The notes under the pieces: model-generated | Seen by the model: the letters and a program-made list of their open reading frames with translations, nothing else | Database searches by the model: none | Told to the model about the DNA's origin: nothing | Program-made: the position numbers and the translations under genes | Shown: positions 9,102-17,046 of the stretch, piece after piece | Position numbering within the stretch: position 1 is the stretch's first letter | Layout: the number at the start of each line of letters is the position of its first letter | Assembly (NCBI GenBank): GCA_002083555.1 | Contig: MSXN01000024.1 | Location: 69,974 to 104,031 of the forward strand | Length of the DNA: 34,058 nucleotides | Direction: 5' to 3' | Source: Nitrospira sp. ST-bin5 | Lineage (GTDB): Bacteria > Nitrospirota > Nitrospiria > Nitrospirales > Nitrospiraceae

Positions 9102-9236
9102 CAGGATGCTCAAAATGGGGCATCCAGCAAGGCCGCAGGGGACGCAAGAACCGCAGGCGTACCCTCTTGGGTACGTTGAGGATTCTTGCAAGCCGAGAAC
9201 GAAGCTGGTGGCCATTTTCAGCATCCTGCTATTTAT
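9102..9236 (-). repeat. imperfect palindromic intergenic repeat, copy 1
   Basis: The two ends (9102-9128 and 9204-9228) are inverted repeats sharing CAGGATGCT-n-AAAATGG and CCAGC, so the RNA could fold into a long hairpin. The minus-strand reading matches copy 2 at 16826-17022 over most of its length. Shared blocks include AATAGCAG, GCTGAAA, GTTCTCG, CTCAACGTAC, GCGGCCTTGCTG/ACGGCCTTGCTG and TTTGAGCA. It begins right at the stop codon of the thioredoxin-like gene and contributes that stop. No transposase is associated. Confidence 0.75.
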
Positions 9237-9496
9237 TCGCGCGGCTTCATTTTCAACAACAACGCCTTTTCGGCACTTTCTCGACTCGGGACACCGACAA
9301 ACGTCAATCGTCCATCGATAATGGTGGCGGGCACTGCCCGCACCGAATGTCGATTAGCCAACTCTGCACCATCCGGCGTCGTAATATCGACTTCCCGATA
9401 GGAAAAACTATATTTCACTCGCAGCTGCTTCCACAGACTTTTGGCCGATGGACAGGCTCCACAGCTGGGCGAAACCAATAACATGATGCTTGGCAT
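9233..9496 (-). CDS. thioredoxin-fold protein with CGAC active site
   Basis: This 87-residue protein has SPSCGACPSAK near the N-terminus (CxxC at about residues 11-14) and a cis-proline loop (RAVPAT) further on. These are the two hallmarks of a thioredoxin/glutaredoxin fold, and its size suits a minimal redox domain. I chose ATG 9496 over a longer frame from 9661 because GGAG lies 8 nt upstream and the fold starts there. There is no signal peptide, so it is probably cytoplasmic. A plausible sigma-70 promoter is at 9525-9554. The last codons and the stop lie in or at the edge of a repeat element. The redox partner is unknown. Confidence 0.85.
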   Translation of the reverse strand: MPSIMLLVSPSCGACPSAKSLWKQLRVKYSFSYREVDITTPDGAELANRHSVRAVPATIIDGRLTFVGVPSRESAEKALLLKMKPRE

Positions 9497-9524
9497 AGTG
9501 TGTCTCCAGAAAAGTCGGTGGCGG

Positions 9525-9554
9525 ATCTTAACACCCAGCGGAATGAGGGGGCAA
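9525..9554 (-). promoter_or_regulatory. candidate sigma-70 promoter for the thioredoxin-like gene
   Basis: On the minus strand TTGCCC (9549-9554) is separated by 18 nt from TAAGAT (9525-9530). This would give a leader of about 20-25 nt with the SD correctly placed before ATG 9496. Both boxes match the consensus at 4 of 6 positions. Confidence 0.4.
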
Positions 9555-9841
9555 GCCGCGTCCGGGACAGGTTCGACCCGGTCTAAGCCTCTGAGAGAAG
9601 ATGAGCCGGCTGCTCTGGTTTGACTTCCAAGAGCGGAAAGCGCAGCATGACGGCAGTTCAAGACTATGAGGTGTTCTGTGACTCCTTGCTAATATCAGCC
9701 AGTCTTTTCATAGAGTACGGCTTGCGCCTTTCCCTACGCCCTCTTGGTTTCCGTTGCCATGAGGGCGTTCTTGTCTCTGCAACCACACCGTTCCCCAGTC
9801 CATTCCCCGCCTTCCCCACTATCCTTTGAAAGGAGTTTTCG
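9555..9841. other. intergenic region with no recognised gene
   Basis: A divergent spacer between the thioredoxin-like gene and the small membrane protein at 9842. It is pyrimidine-rich near 9780-9830. The short open frames on both strands have no SD or recognisable sequence. No confident promoter for the 9842 gene was found. Confidence 0.5.
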
Positions 9842-10066
9842 ATGAAACGTCTAGCTACCATCACTGCAGCCGGAATCCTAGCCTCACCGAGTCTCGCACT
9901 TGCCGTAGAGCATAATGCGAGCTATCAGGGCATCGCCCAGATCTATTTCGTGTTTATCGCTGCCATCCTGATTTACGGTGTGTACGACTCCTTCGGAAAG
10001 ACCGCGATGTATGTGTCGACGCCCGTCATTCTCGCCTGGTGCTACTGGATGCTCCCACCGGCCTAG
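9842..10066 (+). CDS. small exported or membrane protein of unknown function
   Basis: A 74-residue product with a signal-peptide-like N-terminus (MKRLATITAAGILASPSLALA, predicted cleavage after Ala21). A hydrophobic span follows at about 31-51 (IAQIYFVFIAAILIYGVYD), and a second at about 54-74 ends in WCYWMLPPA. AAAGGAG precedes the ATG by 6 nt, a strong start. I do not recognise the family. It is the only plus-strand gene between the two large minus-strand blocks and probably stands alone. It converges with the SF2 helicase gene, 74 nt away. Translation is well supported; function cannot be inferred. Confidence 0.7.
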   Translation: MKRLATITAAGILASPSLALAVEHNASYQGIAQIYFVFIAAILIYGVYDSFGKTAMYVSTPVILAWCYWMLPPA

Positions 10067-10140
10067 TTCTCATGCACAGAGCGCTGCTGGCGGCATCCGA
10101 ACCGTGCTGTTCAGGTGCCGTCAGCGACACTCCTTCAGTT

Positions 10141-11703
10141 TTATCGCTTGCCGTCATATCCTTTTTCCTGCCACCGCTCCAACAGTTGAATGCGTTTCTT
10201 CAGCTGATCGGTCGTGGCTTGATCGACACGCCCTCCGGTCCGCGCGATCAACTCCGCATTCAGCCGTCGATGATCCACGCCGGCTTTTCGTGATACCGAT
10301 GCCACCAGCAGGCGATGCGTTTCGCGCAGATCAAGCTTCTGCTCGTGCAATGACACCGCGATATCCCCCGCGATTGTCCCGCCGCTCTCCCCGCGTGGAT
10401 CTTCTTCTCCGATGAGCGTGTCGAGTTTCGCCACCGCATTCAACGGCATATATTCTTTGGTGCTGGAGACGGTAATCCGTCCAAACAAATCCCGTTGCCC
10501 GGCCGGCATGATGTCTTCCAGAACATGGTCTCGCTCCGCTCTAATTTGCCGGGCGTAGTGCACCAGGATCGGATCTTTCGGCAGATAGAGCCAGGCTCGT
10601 TGCGGTGAGGGCATGCCGTCCTGCATGCGCACGAATCGGCCGACCACCTGCCGGAAGTACATCTCCGTCAACACGTTCGTCCCGTACACCCCTACTCGTA
10701 ACCGTGGAATATCCACACCTTCGCTCACCATATTCACGGCGACCAGCCAGGCTTGGCTCTTATGGTCGGAAAACGACGCGATGGTCCGCGAGGCTCCCGG
10801 ATCATCCGACACGGCCACGACCGCCTTTGTCCCGGTGATTTTCCCGATCAGCTCGGAGACCCAACGAGCGTGGTCCTGATCCATCGCGACGATCAATCCG
10901 CCGGCATCGGCCTGCTCTTCTTTCCGCAAACGGGTGAGTTGCTTGTGCGCATCCGTAACGACCGGGCCCAACCAGGATTCTTGTAACAATGCCGTCTTCA
11001 ATCGCTCACGCTGGAGATCGAACTTCAACCCGTCCTCGAAAGTCGCTGTATGCTCACGACCATCGGAAAGCCAGGTCAGCTCGCCTTCATAGCTGGGGAA
11101 GACAATCGGCCGGCACACACTGTCCTTAATTGCCTCCGTGTAGCCGTAGGCAAAGTCCGCACGGCTCTCGCCCTGCTCATAGCGGATGAAGGGAATGGGA
11201 TTGTTGTCCGAACGAAACGGTGTTCCTGAGAGGATCAGACGAAACACCGCCGGATCAAACGCCGTGCGCAGCGCTTTACCCCAATGCTTGCCGTCACCCG
11301 CATGGTGCAACTCATCCAGAATGAGAAGTGTCGGTTTGCCCTTGCAGGCTCGCTGAAAGATCGTTGGAGCGAGGCTGACCTGCTGATAGGTCACCACGGC
11401 CCCGTGATAATCGGAGGCTTCGCTGGCTTGATCGTTCGTCAGCGCGGGATCGAGCTGCAGACCGATTTTCCCCGCCGCCTCCGACCATTGCGTACGCAGG
11501 TGGTTCGTCGGACATACGACCAGGACACGAACGGCTGCGCCCTTGGCGAGAAACTCATGCGCGACACGCAAAGCAAAACGGGTTTTCCCGGCCGCCGGCG
11601 TGGCCATGGCCAGAAAATCAGCCGTCTGATGAGTCTGAACAGCAATGAGTGCACGGCGCTGCCAATCGCGTAGCGGAGCAGTCCAAGGAGGTAACGTCTT
11701 CAT
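10141..11703 (-). CDS. SF2 DEAD/DEAH-like helicase (ResIII/UvrB type)
   Basis: A 520-residue superfamily II helicase. It contains Walker A ATPAAGKT (34-41), a DELH Walker B/DEXH box (130-133), SGTPFR motif III (159-164), motif V VSEGVDIPRL (326-335) and motif VI QVVGRFVR (352-359). The last 120 residues form a separate charged helical region that I do not recognise. ATG 11703 begins at a natural domain start but has no clear SD; ATG 11745 would add 14 residues. It lies 103 nt downstream of top6A on the same strand and may be co-transcribed. No methylase or specificity subunit is nearby, so a restriction role is unlikely. A partner role with topoisomerase VI is inference from position only. 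Confidence 0.88.
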   Translation of the reverse strand: MKTLPPWTAPLRDWQRRALIAVQTHQTADFLAMATPAAGKTRFALRVAHEFLAKGAAVRVLVVCPTNHLRTQWSEAAGKIGLQLDPALTNDQASEASDYHGAVVTYQQVSLAPTIFQRACKGKPTLLILDELHHAGDGKHWGKALRTAFDPAVFRLILSGTPFRSDNNPIPFIRYEQGESRADFAYGYTEAIKDSVCRPIVFPSYEGELTWLSDGREHTATFEDGLKFDLQRERLKTALLQESWLGPVVTDAHKQLTRLRKEEQADAGGLIVAMDQDHARWVSELIGKITGTKAVVAVSDDPGASRTIASFSDHKSQAWLVAVNMVSEGVDIPRLRVGVYGTNVLTEMYFRQVVGRFVRMQDGMPSPQRAWLYLPKDPILVHYARQIRAERDHVLEDIMPAGQRDLFGRITVSSTKEYMPLNAVAKLDTLIGEEDPRGESGGTIAGDIAVSLHEQKLDLRETHRLLVASVSRKAGVDHRRLNAELIARTGGRVDQATTDQLKKRIQLLERWQEKGYDGKR

Positions 11704-11806
11704 GGTGTATCTAAATCTGGATCGGCACGACAGCCTGCCGCCCATTCACGAACGGGTTCACTGACCGGCAGGCTCCTGTTTCTCGAACCGGAGACAGGAC
11801 CGATGA

Positions 11807-12910
11807 CTAATCGATCCAATCCTTCTCTTTGAGCTTCCTCGGCAGATACTTCTTGGTCAGGTATTGGAAGTCTTTATTCGCCAACGAGTCCAGTTCGTAC
11901 TTCAGACCGCTGGTCAGCATGCGCTTGATTTCCGCCTGCCAGGCCGGCTTCTGGAACCACTGGTAATTCATCAACTCTTTCGCCCGCGCGATGTCCTTCT
12001 CGTTCAACTTGATCCCCACGTTCCGAGGCAACTCATATCGCTCAGGATCCGCACTCGACAGGCCAATGAACTTCGCTTTGGGAATGGCCATGCGCTGGCT
12101 TTCGAAAGCCAGATTGATCGATCCCTGCTTGATCACGGAGTAGATGTAGTACCCCCAGGGATCGTTATCGACCAGCACATACACCGGCAACTTGTGCTCT
12201 TCGTGAAGCCGGCGAGCCAGCCGGCGGACTCCGCGCGGCGGTTGGCCGTTGCCGGTCAGTAATACGCAGTTATACCGCCGCCAGAACTTGTCCTCCGACA
12301 GGCGATTCCACTGCGTCCCCTTTTCGACGAGCAACAGGAAGTCGGCCGTACAACGGCGGATCTCCAGATACTCCGGCTCGACGATCGACGGAACCGAGTA
12401 GCCGCCTTTGCCGAGCTTGGCGCAATCCACCCGATCGCCGTCATCGCCGAACACGACCGGTCCGACAATGCTCCCGCTGTTTTCGGCCCGCACATGCAGC
12501 TCTTCGCGCAACGCCGCGAGCGACACTTCCAGGTCTTCGATGACCGGGTCCGACTCATCCTGTGTATCGAAAGTATTCTCATGAGAATCTTGGATCGTAT
12601 GCTTGGTCCGGTAGTAAATTTCCCGAAGCGACGTCGTGAGGTCCGCCCGCTGCAATTCAGAAAGGGCATCGGCGACCAATACCGTCTGCATAAACTTTTT
12701 GGCCATCCCGACGTTGAAAAATGACCGGGCCTGCTTCTTACTCCCCATTTCAATGAGCCCCTTGCGCTCGTTGAACGACACATTGGAGAGGGCGCGAATA
12801 GGGATTGCAAACGTCGGATCTTTCGACCGGTCTGCTGCCGCGATCACAATGTCCGCCAGGCTGATGAGCTTCTTCTCAACGGCAGTCGTTTTTTTCTGTT
12901 TGGTCGCCAT
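11807..12910 (-). CDS. top6A: DNA topoisomerase VI subunit A (Spo11-like)
   Basis: Topo VI A cuts both DNA strands through an active-site tyrosine and works as an A2B2 heterotetramer. This 367-residue protein has the 5Y-CAP catalytic motif LREIYYRTKH (95-104), where Y100 aligns with the Spo11 nucleophile. Its TOPRIM domain has the catalytic Glu in LLLVEKGTQ (E196) and the DxD pair D248/D250 in VDNDPWGYYIYSVI. Length is normal for archaeal Top6A. The SD lies in the end of top6B, 6 nt separates the two genes, and the order B-A fits coupled expression. All catalytic residues appear intact, so it should be active. Topo VI is rare in bacteria compared with archaea. Confidence 0.95.
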   Translation of the reverse strand: MATKQKKTTAVEKKLISLADIVIAAADRSKDPTFAIPIRALSNVSFNERKGLIEMGSKKQARSFFNVGMAKKFMQTVLVADALSELQRADLTTSLREIYYRTKHTIQDSHENTFDTQDESDPVIEDLEVSLAALREELHVRAENSGSIVGPVVFGDDGDRVDCAKLGKGGYSVPSIVEPEYLEIRRCTADFLLLVEKGTQWNRLSEDKFWRRYNCVLLTGNGQPPRGVRRLARRLHEEHKLPVYVLVDNDPWGYYIYSVIKQGSINLAFESQRMAIPKAKFIGLSSADPERYELPRNVGIKLNEKDIARAKELMNYQWFQKPAWQAEIKRMLTSGLKYELDSLANKDFQYLTKKYLPRKLKEKDWID

Positions 12911-12916
12911 GTGGTG

Positions 12917-14947
12917 TTATTTCTTTCCTCTAGGCGCAGCACTCTTTCCGGATTTCGCCGGTGCACCCTTCGACTTCTTGCCGGTGAGCGCCTTGTCGGC
13001 GACGACGGCTTTCGATGATGCCTTACGCTTTTTGTCCTTTGAGGCGGATGACTCAGCCTCCTGTGGAGTGACTGGTGCTGCTGACCCCGCTGGCGCAACA
13101 GACGCCTGCACCTGTGTAGCCAGCTCAACCTCGCCTTCCAGGCCTTCAGCCGTCACGATGATCGAATGGGGCAAGCCTTCCGGCCCTGCGCCGGTTTTAC
13201 CCAAGGCTTCATCCGTCTTGATGCCGCCCGTGCGTGACGTGGCGATTTTCTGGAGCTGGGCTTTCAACTTCTCTTTGGCAAGCGTGCCGCCCTTGAGGCG
13301 ATTGCACGCCTCCACCACTTCTTCAATATAGAGTTCGAAAATATTGCGTCGCCGATACTCGCTGGCCGCACGCTCCCGCCGTCGTAAGAACAGTCCCAAC
13401 CGCCGACCGCACTCACGTAGCGCCAGGGTAATTTCCTTTTGAATCTCGTCGTAATCGGCAATGGCTTCTTTGGACTCGCTCGTGAACGGCACCCACACCG
13501 ATGCCATATGCACGAAGATTACCATCGGTCCGCCAGGCAAGGCGCCGCGTGACTGGGTCACGCCATAATTCTTCCAGGAGGTGCTGAGCACGGCCTTGAA
13601 CGTTGAGCAGGCGGACTGTTGATACAGCAAGGGAACCCGATTGGCGTAACGAATCACCCGTGCGAGTTCCGAATCTCTCTCGTCGTCCTCCCCTTCCGCT
13701 TTCGGCAGAGTGGGCGGCTTGGGCTTGCTCTGATCCTCCGGCCGATGGCCATAGGCTAATCCGGCTTCGATAATGAAGGGATTGCCACGATAGACAGCCG
13801 GCGGGCGGCTCACGGCCGTATAAAACTCACCTTTGATTTGCTTATACAGCCCCGAGAGTATGGCTCGCTCGCCGATCGGAGAGAGACAATTCGTCGGCGG
13901 CGCCATGATCTTGGTGCTCTGAATGGTCCGATAAAGAACCTCAGCCGCCGGCCCCTTCAGGTCTCGCGGCCTCATGTTGGGAGAGACCTTGGCAACCTTG
14001 CAGATCTCCTCCGCTAATTGCGGCGACACCCGGCAGAAATCACCGGCAAGGAAGCTGGAGACCGAATGGCCTTTGGTATCCTGCAGCATCTTCAGCAACA
14101 TGCCGAATTCGATGCCATAGGGATGCGGCTTGATCTCCCTCGGAGACGGCGGCAATTCGTGGTACGTGCGGGGATAGTCTCTCGTCTCGCCTTCCGGCGG
14201 AGAGTAGATCAGCCGCACATGGGGATTGGCGATGGAGGTTTGCTCCAGCCATTCGTCGACGGAGGCCCGGCCCTTTTGATATTTTCCCTCGACCTCGATA
14301 GAAACTTGTGTGCCCTGCGGCTGACTCCATTCGATCTGCTTGTTCTCATGAACGAGCGGCTCGTTTTTCTTCGTGTCGATTTGAACTTCAAAATAATGCG
14401 CGACGGCTTTCGGCCCGGTACGGGAAATGATCTTCACCGGCTTGCCGGTCGTCAATTGTCCATACATGCCCGCCGCCGAAATTCCGATGCCTTGCTGGCC
14501 CCGGCTCATCCGCATGCGATGAAACTTCGAGCCATAGAGCAGCTTCGCAAAGATCCGCGGAATGTGTTGACGGACGATGCCCGGCCCGTTGTCCATAACC
14601 GTGATCCGAAATCTGGATGCCTGACTGGGAGCGACCGGCTCTCCGTTTGAAACCACCTCCAGCTTAACGGTCACTTCCGGAAGAATCCCGGCCTCTTCGC
14701 AGGCATCGAGCGCGTTATCGACGGCTTCTTTCACGCAGGTCAGCAACGCCTTGCGCGGGTTATCGAACCCGAGCAAATGCCGGTTCTTCGTAAAGAATTC
14801 AGAGACGGAAATTTCCCGCTGACGCGCCCCCATCTCGGCGGCGGTGACCTGCTGGACCGGTTTAGCTGCTGCTTTCTTCGGACCGGCCGATTCAGAAACG
14901 GGTTGAGCCGCAGGCACGGAATTCGAAACTGAACGCACGTTGGCCAT
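12917..14947 (-). CDS. top6B: DNA topoisomerase VI subunit B (GHKL ATPase)
   Basis: The ATPase subunit of Topo VI, 676 residues. GHKL motifs are intact: N-box CVKEAVDNALDA (about 71-82), G1 DNGPGI (119-124), and G2/ATP lid SRGQQGIGISAAG (148-160). Further on, SWKNYG matches the transducer-domain WKxY lysine switch. About 35 Ala/Pro/Lys-rich residues precede the core. The last 39 residues (638-676) form a basic low-complexity tail with 14 Lys/Arg and many Ala/Ser/Gly, not part of the catalytic core. ATG 14947 has GAGGG just upstream and a TAGAAT -10-like box at 14985-14990. It is the first gene of the top6B-top6A(-helicase) group. Confidence 0.95.
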   Translation of the reverse strand: MANVRSVSNSVPAAQPVSESAGPKKAAAKPVQQVTAAEMGARQREISVSEFFTKNRHLLGFDNPRKALLTCVKEAVDNALDACEEAGILPEVTVKLEVVSNGEPVAPSQASRFRITVMDNGPGIVRQHIPRIFAKLLYGSKFHRMRMSRGQQGIGISAAGMYGQLTTGKPVKIISRTGPKAVAHYFEVQIDTKKNEPLVHENKQIEWSQPQGTQVSIEVEGKYQKGRASVDEWLEQTSIANPHVRLIYSPPEGETRDYPRTYHELPPSPREIKPHPYGIEFGMLLKMLQDTKGHSVSSFLAGDFCRVSPQLAEEICKVAKVSPNMRPRDLKGPAAEVLYRTIQSTKIMAPPTNCLSPIGERAILSGLYKQIKGEFYTAVSRPPAVYRGNPFIIEAGLAYGHRPEDQSKPKPPTLPKAEGEDDERDSELARVIRYANRVPLLYQQSACSTFKAVLSTSWKNYGVTQSRGALPGGPMVIFVHMASVWVPFTSESKEAIADYDEIQKEITLALRECGRRLGLFLRRRERAASEYRRRNIFELYIEEVVEACNRLKGGTLAKEKLKAQLQKIATSRTGGIKTDEALGKTGAGPEGLPHSIIVTAEGLEGEVELATQVQASVAPAGSAAPVTPQEAESSASKDKKRKASSKAVVADKALTGKKSKGAPAKSGKSAAPRGKK

Positions 14948-14984
14948 TCACCCTCTCAGAGTAGCTTGTTGGAAAGTGGGCGGC

Positions 14985-14990
14985 ATTCTA
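14985..14990 (-). promoter_or_regulatory. candidate -10 box for the top6B operon
   Basis: TAGAAT on the minus strand matches TATAAT at 5 of 6 positions and lies about 38 nt upstream of the top6B ATG, a reasonable leader length. No good -35 is seen 16-18 nt upstream. Confidence 0.3.
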
Positions 14991-15600
14991 CACAGATTGC
15001 CCCGCCGAGAAAACCCTCGTAGCAGGTTCGCACGCAACCTGATGGAAAAGAGGAGATTCGCAGGAAAGGCAGCGATCCGCCAAAACAGTTTAGGGTGGGA
15101 GGAGCACGCACCTACCGAGGAGTTAGTAGGTACGGCGGAGATCTCGGGAGAGCATTAGGCTTCCCAGTACAAGCTGGTCCTGCACACCGCTCTCACACTC
15201 GACCCCCTTATGAACCATATTCCCCCGGGGCGTTAACTCCCCCCACGCCTTTAGAGTAGGCCCCCGGTATCAGTGAGTCAAGGGCTGTCTTCCACGCCAA
15301 TGGAAGAAACATTGCGGCGACGAATCCTGCCAAGATGAGACCGCGGCCTATGATCCGACCTGAGCACAATTGAGATACTCTGCAGAATCGCATCTTATAA
15401 GTAGCAAGAGCCGAGACCAACTCAGACGTATATTTCCTTGGAGAGCGGAAAAATATTTCTCTATTCCAGAAATACGAGTTCACCTCCCGCTCTTCTTCCC
15501 CCTACATGAGATCTGAATCTGCCAGACCCCTCAGAAACCAATCACTTCGACGGAGAAAACCTCCATGCATCGCCATCTGATGCAAAGACTCCCCAGCTTC

Positions 15601-15871
15601 TGTGGATAACTCTGTGTATGAGTGGGATCCCATCGTTGAAATGGCTGATCTCAACAGTCCTGCTAGCAGATTGCCTAATAAATAGGCATAGTGCTTCCTC
15701 GAAGAGACCCACTATATTTAGCGGCTTGACGGATGATTCTTTTTCTTTTCCACAATCCCTGGGCAGATCCTGATCCGGGAGTGATCGGCTGGCCAAAACA
15801 ATTTTGTCTAGAGCCGAATAGGCCCAACCAATACCGACTTATGCACAGCACAGCAGTCTCACTGTGGAGAA
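15601..15871. other. cluster of DnaA-box-like 9-mers
   Basis: Perfect matches to TTATNCACA are at 15601-15609 (minus strand, TTATCCACA) and 15839-15847 (plus strand, TTATGCACA). One-mismatch sites are at 15613-15621 (minus), 15746-15754 (plus, TTTTCCACA) and 15863-15871 (minus, TTCTCCACA). A/T-rich patches lie between them. Origin function is not established: no dnaA, dnaN, gyrB or gidA is nearby, and third-position G/C bias did not flip across the region in the stretches I sampled. Confidence 0.35.
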
Positions 15872-15983
15872 ACCGGTCGCATTTCATGAATATTTGCGTG
15901 TTTTTTGGCAGAACTCGCCGCCGATCAACAAGACGATTCATCCTCCCCGTCGTTCATCGTTCAGCTCAGACACAAACAACGAG

Positions 15984-16160
15984 CTATTTCTTGCGATACA
16001 CATTCAATCCGACTTTTTCTTCACGACCCGGGATCGTCACGTTGCCCTCCGTAGAGACAATGATCGTGGTCTTCCCTGATGCCGACGGACCAAACTCCTT
16101 CGACACGTCCACCTTGATCGTCAGGATCGTTCCTTCCATCGCGATCTCAACATTCTTCAT
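15984..16160 (-). CDS. small conserved protein of unknown function
   Basis: A 58-residue protein beginning MKNVEIAMEGTILTIKVDVS and containing KEFGPSASGKTTI and a C-terminal GLNVYRKK. From memory, this pattern (MKNVxxxxEGxxLxIxVDLxxxFGPSxSGK...NVYRK) recurs in small uncharacterised proteins of many bacteria. The predicted fold is mostly beta strand. ATG 16160 is preferred over a TTG two codons upstream because AGAGGAG lies 6 nt before it. The GPSASGKT segment resembles a P-loop, but the protein is too small for a nucleotide-hydrolysing domain. No operon partner is evident. Confidence 0.8.
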   Translation of the reverse strand: MKNVEIAMEGTILTIKVDVSKEFGPSASGKTTIIVSTEGNVTIPGREEKVGLNVYRKK

Positions 16161-16323
16161 GATCAACTCCTCTGGTCAATAATCGGCCTACGGATCATCA
16201 CGGCTCCCACATCCGCAAACACAATAAGCCGTGACTCCTAGGCCCTCCATCAAGACATGACGGCCTGATACCGATAGGGTTATTATTGCGCGAACGACCT
16301 TTGAGTGCGAGAGGATATAGCTG

Positions 16324-16830
16324 ATGGCTGAGTCAATGACGAATGAAGCGGTACGGGAAGCCTGGACGACGCTGGCACAAGAGGTGCGAACAGGTGTACT
16401 CCTGACCATGAGACAGGGAAAGCCATTTGGCTCGCATGTGCCCTATGTGCTCGGCGAGAATTGGACGAGGGCGTATTTACACTTGAGCCAGCTTGCCCTG
16501 CACACCCAGCATCTGCTTCAGGACCCGCAGATGTCGCTCTTCCTCTCCGAACCTGATCAGCCTGAAAAAAACCCGTTGGCCTTGCGCAGAATCAATCTAC
16601 AGGGATCGGCCGCGATCCTAGCACCGAACGCAGCCACGTATCGACAGATGAAAGAACGCTATCTCGCCCGATTTCCAAAATCCGCCATGACCTTTGGATT
16701 TGCAGATTTTTCGCTATGGGAGTTGCAGCTGCAGGACGCCCATCTGGTATTGGGGTTCGGCCAGGCCTACCAGGCAACAGCCCAGTCCCCAGAACTCTGG
16801 ATTCACCAACAACCTGAGCGGAACAAATAG
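16324..16830 (+). CDS. pyridoxamine 5'-phosphate oxidase-like flavin-binding protein
   Basis: This 168-residue protein has the split-barrel pattern of PNPOx/HugZ-like proteins. It shows an N-terminal helix (EAVREAWTTLAQEVRTG), a strand with VLLTMRQGKPFGSHVPYVL, then LHLSQLALHTQHLLQDPQMSLFL, and later RINLQGSAAIL and KSAMTFGFADFSLWELQL. Members bind FMN, F420 or heme and act in oxidoreduction or heme handling; the substrate cannot be told here. ATG 16324 has AGAGGA about 8 nt upstream. The stop codon lies at the left edge of repeat copy 2, the same arrangement as the thioredoxin-like gene and copy 1. Confidence 0.78.
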   Translation: MAESMTNEAVREAWTTLAQEVRTGVLLTMRQGKPFGSHVPYVLGENWTRAYLHLSQLALHTQHLLQDPQMSLFLSEPDQPEKNPLALRRINLQGSAAILAPNAATYRQMKERYLARFPKSAMTFGFADFSLWELQLQDAHLVLGFGQAYQATAQSPELWIHQQPERNK

Positions 16831-17022
16831 CAGCCTGCTGAAACAATCTACTAGCAGCGTTCTCGCTTCGTTCAGAGGCTCAACGTACAAAAGAGCTGAC
16901 TTGAGCCGAAGTACTTATCCGCTCGCATATGATCGAAGCGAGCGGGTCAAGCGAAGCTTGGTATGTACCTCCTCGCCTCTTCACTCACTACGGCCTTGCT
17001 GAACAGCCTTTTTGAGCAGCCC
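16826..17022 (+). repeat. imperfect palindromic intergenic repeat, copy 2
   Basis: It aligns with the minus-strand reading of copy 1 (9102-9236). It starts AAATAGCAGCCTGCTGAAA at the stop of the flavin-oxidase-like gene, continues with GCGTTCTCG and CTCAACGTAC, and ends with ACGGCCTTGCTGAACAGCC and TTTGAGCAGCC. Copy 2 carries about 60 extra bp in the middle, itself containing a smaller inverted repeat around CGCTCGCATATGATCGAAGCG. It lies between two convergent genes, where a hairpin could end transcription from both sides. Confidence 0.75.
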
Positions 17023-17046
17023 AATAAAGAGGAAAGCGGGGTCAGA

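Larger units (their letters stand above)
14948..15983. other. about 1-kb non-coding region with a DnaA-box-like cluster
   Basis: No frame in this stretch has a convincing start, SD and protein-like composition together. A minus-strand frame at 15208-15483 encodes one hydrophobic segment but has poor initiation signals. The part from about 15400 to 15980 is visibly richer in A/T than neighbouring genes. It contains two perfect TTATNCACA sites and three one-mismatch sites at 15601-15871. This region marks the switch from minus-strand genes on the left to mainly plus-strand genes on the right. Confidence 0.5.

Noticed and set aside
9570..9579. GGTTCGACCC resembling a tRNA T-loop
   Set aside because: Flanking bases do not pair into a T-stem and no acceptor, D or anticodon arms are found.
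11746..11806. Hairpin-like CCTGTTTCT...GAGACAGG between top6A and the helicase
   Set aside because: The stem is imperfect and no T-run follows, so it does not support a terminator.
15208..15483. 91-aa minus-strand frame with one hydrophobic segment
   Set aside because: GTG start with the SD directly abutting it and no recognisable domain; kept as part of the non-coding region, though a small membrane protein cannot be excluded.
17034..17046. GGGGTCAGAC, and TTGACCCCGG near 34036, as remnants of IS200/REP-associated elements
   Set aside because: Short motifs only; no transposase remnant or paired ends are visible here.
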